From Rhodospirillales bacterium (lineage in GTDB: Bacteria; Pseudomonadota; Alphaproteobacteria; QKFK01; SZUA-500), in NCBI GenBank assembly GCA_003252195.1, contig QKFK01000242.1, forward strand, positions 1-6,452: a stretch of DNA of 6,452 nucleotides, in the 5' to 3' direction. The translations under genes and the position numbers were made by a program. The notes under the pieces were generated by a model, which saw only the letters and a program-made list of their open reading frames with translations, ran no database searches and was not told the origin of the DNA. Position 1 is the stretch's first letter; each line of letters begins with the position of its first letter. Positions 5,124 through 6,452 of the stretch are shown piece by piece.

Positions 5124-5210
5124 GCATCTTAGATAAAGACACCTTCCCCCACAAAAGAGCAAGCTTATTGCCCTAAACATAAAGAATGCTGTCTTGTGAC
5201 TAATTCTTAA

Positions 5211-6089
5211 ATGTTATGGGTGTTTATAATGTTATATTCAATTCTGGCCGTAATTTGTAGTTCTTTAGATCAGCTAACAACATCACTAATTTTGGGTTAT
5301 ATGCACCCTTTGTTATCGGGTTTAATTTTTTCTTTTATTTTATCGAGTGTTTGTTTCATTTACATAAAGAAAAACGGCTTTAAGCTTAAGCCAAGCGCTA
5401 ATGATAATAAAAAAGCTTTCATAATTTTTTTAGTGTCAATAACATTAAGTAATATAACATGGTACTATTCTGTTTTCTTTTTAGGAATTAGCTCAACCGC
5501 TGCTTTATTAGTGCTATCACGTGTGTTTGTGGTCTTATACGGAGTTGTTGTGTTTAAAGACCTTTTATTAAAAAAACAAATCGCCGGCATATTCTTAACT
5601 TTTACCGCAATGTATTTATTTGTAACCTTTGATAATTCTAGCAACAACAACCTACTGGGTTACATTATTAGCTTTATATCTTCGATTGCGGTTGCCGTTT
5701 CATTTATTTCTCTTAAATATTTATCCAAAAACACCGCTTCTTATCATATCATCTTTGGAAGAGCATTATGTTCATTTACCATGTTTGTTATAATAATTGG
5801 CTGTTTTCACGGTAAAATAGACCTATTTATAAATTATAAGCCAATATTGTTACTGATGTTTACCTTCGCAACAATCTGCAATGCTTTGGTTTATATTTTT
5901 AGATTAAAATCAATGCAACAAATAAACATCAGCACTTTTATAACCATTGCTGGATTAGAGCCATTCGTTATTTATATATTAGGCTTAATTGCAACAGATA
6001 GCCAAATGTCTGTTCACAAAACCGTCTATGGGGCTTTAATGATATTTGGGGCATATTTAAGCATTAATAAACAACCTAAAAGCTCTTAA
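5211..6089 (+). CDS. EamA/DMT-superfamily permease
   Basis: This is a 292-residue inner-membrane protein with about ten hydrophobic helices (roughly 3-20, 32-52, 68-88, 96-115, 122-140, 148-170, 177-197, 210-230, 240-262, 268-285). That is the two-times-five-helix layout and usual length of drug/metabolite transporter (EamA) exporters. Family-like landmarks are STAALLVLSRVFVVLYGVVVFKD (96-117) in the first half and the matching ISTFITIAGLEPFVIYILG (240-258) in the second, with the acidic residue after the fourth helix of each repeat. The N-terminal SSLDQLTTSLILGYMHPL is also typical. The substrate cannot be told from sequence; EamA proteins export amino acids, nucleotides or other metabolites. 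The start is uncertain: neither 5211 nor the in-frame ATG at 5229 has a good ribosome binding site. It ends convergently with dnaQ, sharing TTAA (6086-6089). No partner gene is adjacent on the same strand. Confidence 0.85.
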   Translation: MLWVFIMLYSILAVICSSLDQLTTSLILGYMHPLLSGLIFSFILSSVCFIYIKKNGFKLKPSANDNKKAFIIFLVSITLSNITWYYSVFFLGISSTAALLVLSRVFVVLYGVVVFKDLLLKKQIAGIFLTFTAMYLFVTFDNSSNNNLLGYIISFISSIAVAVSFISLKYLSKNTASYHIIFGRALCSFTMFVIIIGCFHGKIDLFINYKPILLLMFTFATICNALVYIFRLKSMQQINISTFITIAGLEPFVIYILGLIATDSQMSVHKTVYGALMIFGAYLSINKQPKSS

Positions 6090-6452
6090 AAAGTACGGTT
6101 GGGTAATACTTTCTTTTCCATAAAGCTATTATGGTTTTCTTGTTCTTCTTCTGAAGCTAGAAAATTGCGTGGCTCTCTAAATTTACGTTCAACATTGCGC
6201 TTTTGCCCAAATATATTACCAGTTTCTTCTTTTAATAATAAACCAGGTTCTCTACCACCTATTAATTCTAAATAAACCTCGGCTAACAACTCAGAATCGA
6301 GCAAAGCTCCATGTTTGGTACGATTAGAATTATCAACACCATATTTTCTACATAATGCATCTAGGTTAACTCTTTCTCCTGGAAACTTTTCTCGAGCAAT
6401 TTTTAATGTGTCTATAGCTTGATCCATAGGGAGTTTTGCTTTATCAAGCCAA
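6086..6452 (-). CDS. dnaQ: DNA polymerase III epsilon subunit (C-terminal part, 5' end outside window)
   Basis: DnaQ is the 3'-5' proofreading exonuclease of the replicative polymerase. The frame is open to the window edge, giving about 121 visible residues; the methionine at 6427 is internal, since WLDKAKLP precedes it in frame. The fragment holds DTLKIAREKFPGERVNLDALCRKYGVDNSNR and HGALLDSELLAEVYLELIGG, closely parallel to E. coli epsilon. H47 and D52 of the visible part (HGALLD) are the Exo III motif, His and Asp of the metal-binding active site; Exo I and II lie outside the window. After GGRE comes a charged tail of about 50 residues (RNFLASEEEQENHNSF), longer than in E. coli; I believe such a tail is usual in alphaproteobacterial DnaQ. 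The last codons overlap the permease stop, and no terminator lies between the two convergent genes. Confidence 0.95.
   Translation of the reverse strand, partial: WLDKAKLPMDQAIDTLKIAREKFPGERVNLDALCRKYGVDNSNRTKHGALLDSELLAEVYLELIGGREPGLLLKEETGNIFGQKRNVERKFREPRNFLASEEEQENHNSFMEKKVLPNRTF

Noticed and set aside
5465..5650. Minus-strand 61-codon ORF inside the permease
   Set aside because: It is antisense to predicted membrane helices of a complete family member and has no independent support.
1..6452. CRISPR array, insertion sequence, tRNA or rRNA
   Set aside because: No regularly spaced repeats, transposase-like ORF, terminal inverted repeats or cloverleaf/rRNA-like sequence were found by eye.

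Overview
The window is AT-rich. The flanking core genes look alphaproteobacterial: an HslU C-terminus at the left edge and a DnaQ (DNA polymerase III epsilon) C-terminus at the right edge. The low GC, a C_GCAxxG_C_C-type redox protein (a family common in anaerobes) and several exported proteins of unknown family would suit a host-associated or anaerobic low-GC alphaproteobacterium. The taxonomic placement is inference; no rRNA or tRNA marker is present.

Layout. Plus strand 1-703 holds the end of hslU and, 12 nt downstream, a small Cys-rich C_GCAxxG_C_C-like protein. A bidirectional terminator at 788-816 separates these from a minus-strand block that runs from 5019 down to 830. In transcription order the block contains: (i) an exported 156-aa protein built from 11-residue (hendecad) Lys/Glu/Phe repeats, with its own promoter and terminator; (ii) a 76-aa cytoplasmic helical protein with its own promoter, a structured leader and a terminator; (iii) an apparent operon, 3923 to 830, of exported Cys-rich paralogues. 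Plus-strand 5211-6089 is a ten-helix EamA/DMT-type permease. It converges on dnaQ (minus, 6086 to the window edge) with overlapping stop codons.

The most interesting part is the paralogue operon. Three copies of one domain share six cysteines. The last five lie in a 72-residue core with no insertions or deletions, C-x36-C-x9-C-x2-C-H-x19-C, which includes a perfect CxxCH (CLSCH) motif. Two copies carry clear signal peptides, so the motif would reach the periplasm, where CxxCH can be a c-type haem attachment site. Disulfide bonding or metal binding are alternatives. I do not recognise the family.

The first gene of this operon appears to be split. A perfect 32-bp tandem duplication (3305-3336 / 3337-3368) shifts the frame exactly between a signal-peptide-plus-repeat N-terminus (3330-3923) and the CxxCH domain (2557 to about 3332). 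Removing one copy restores a continuous 444-codon frame. It could be a recent pseudogene, a reversible contingency-type switch or an assembly error. Only reads or relatives can decide.

No mobile element, CRISPR array, tRNA or rRNA was seen. No gap between genes exceeds 300 bases. The longest, 4298-4548, holds a terminator, a promoter and a leader hairpin.
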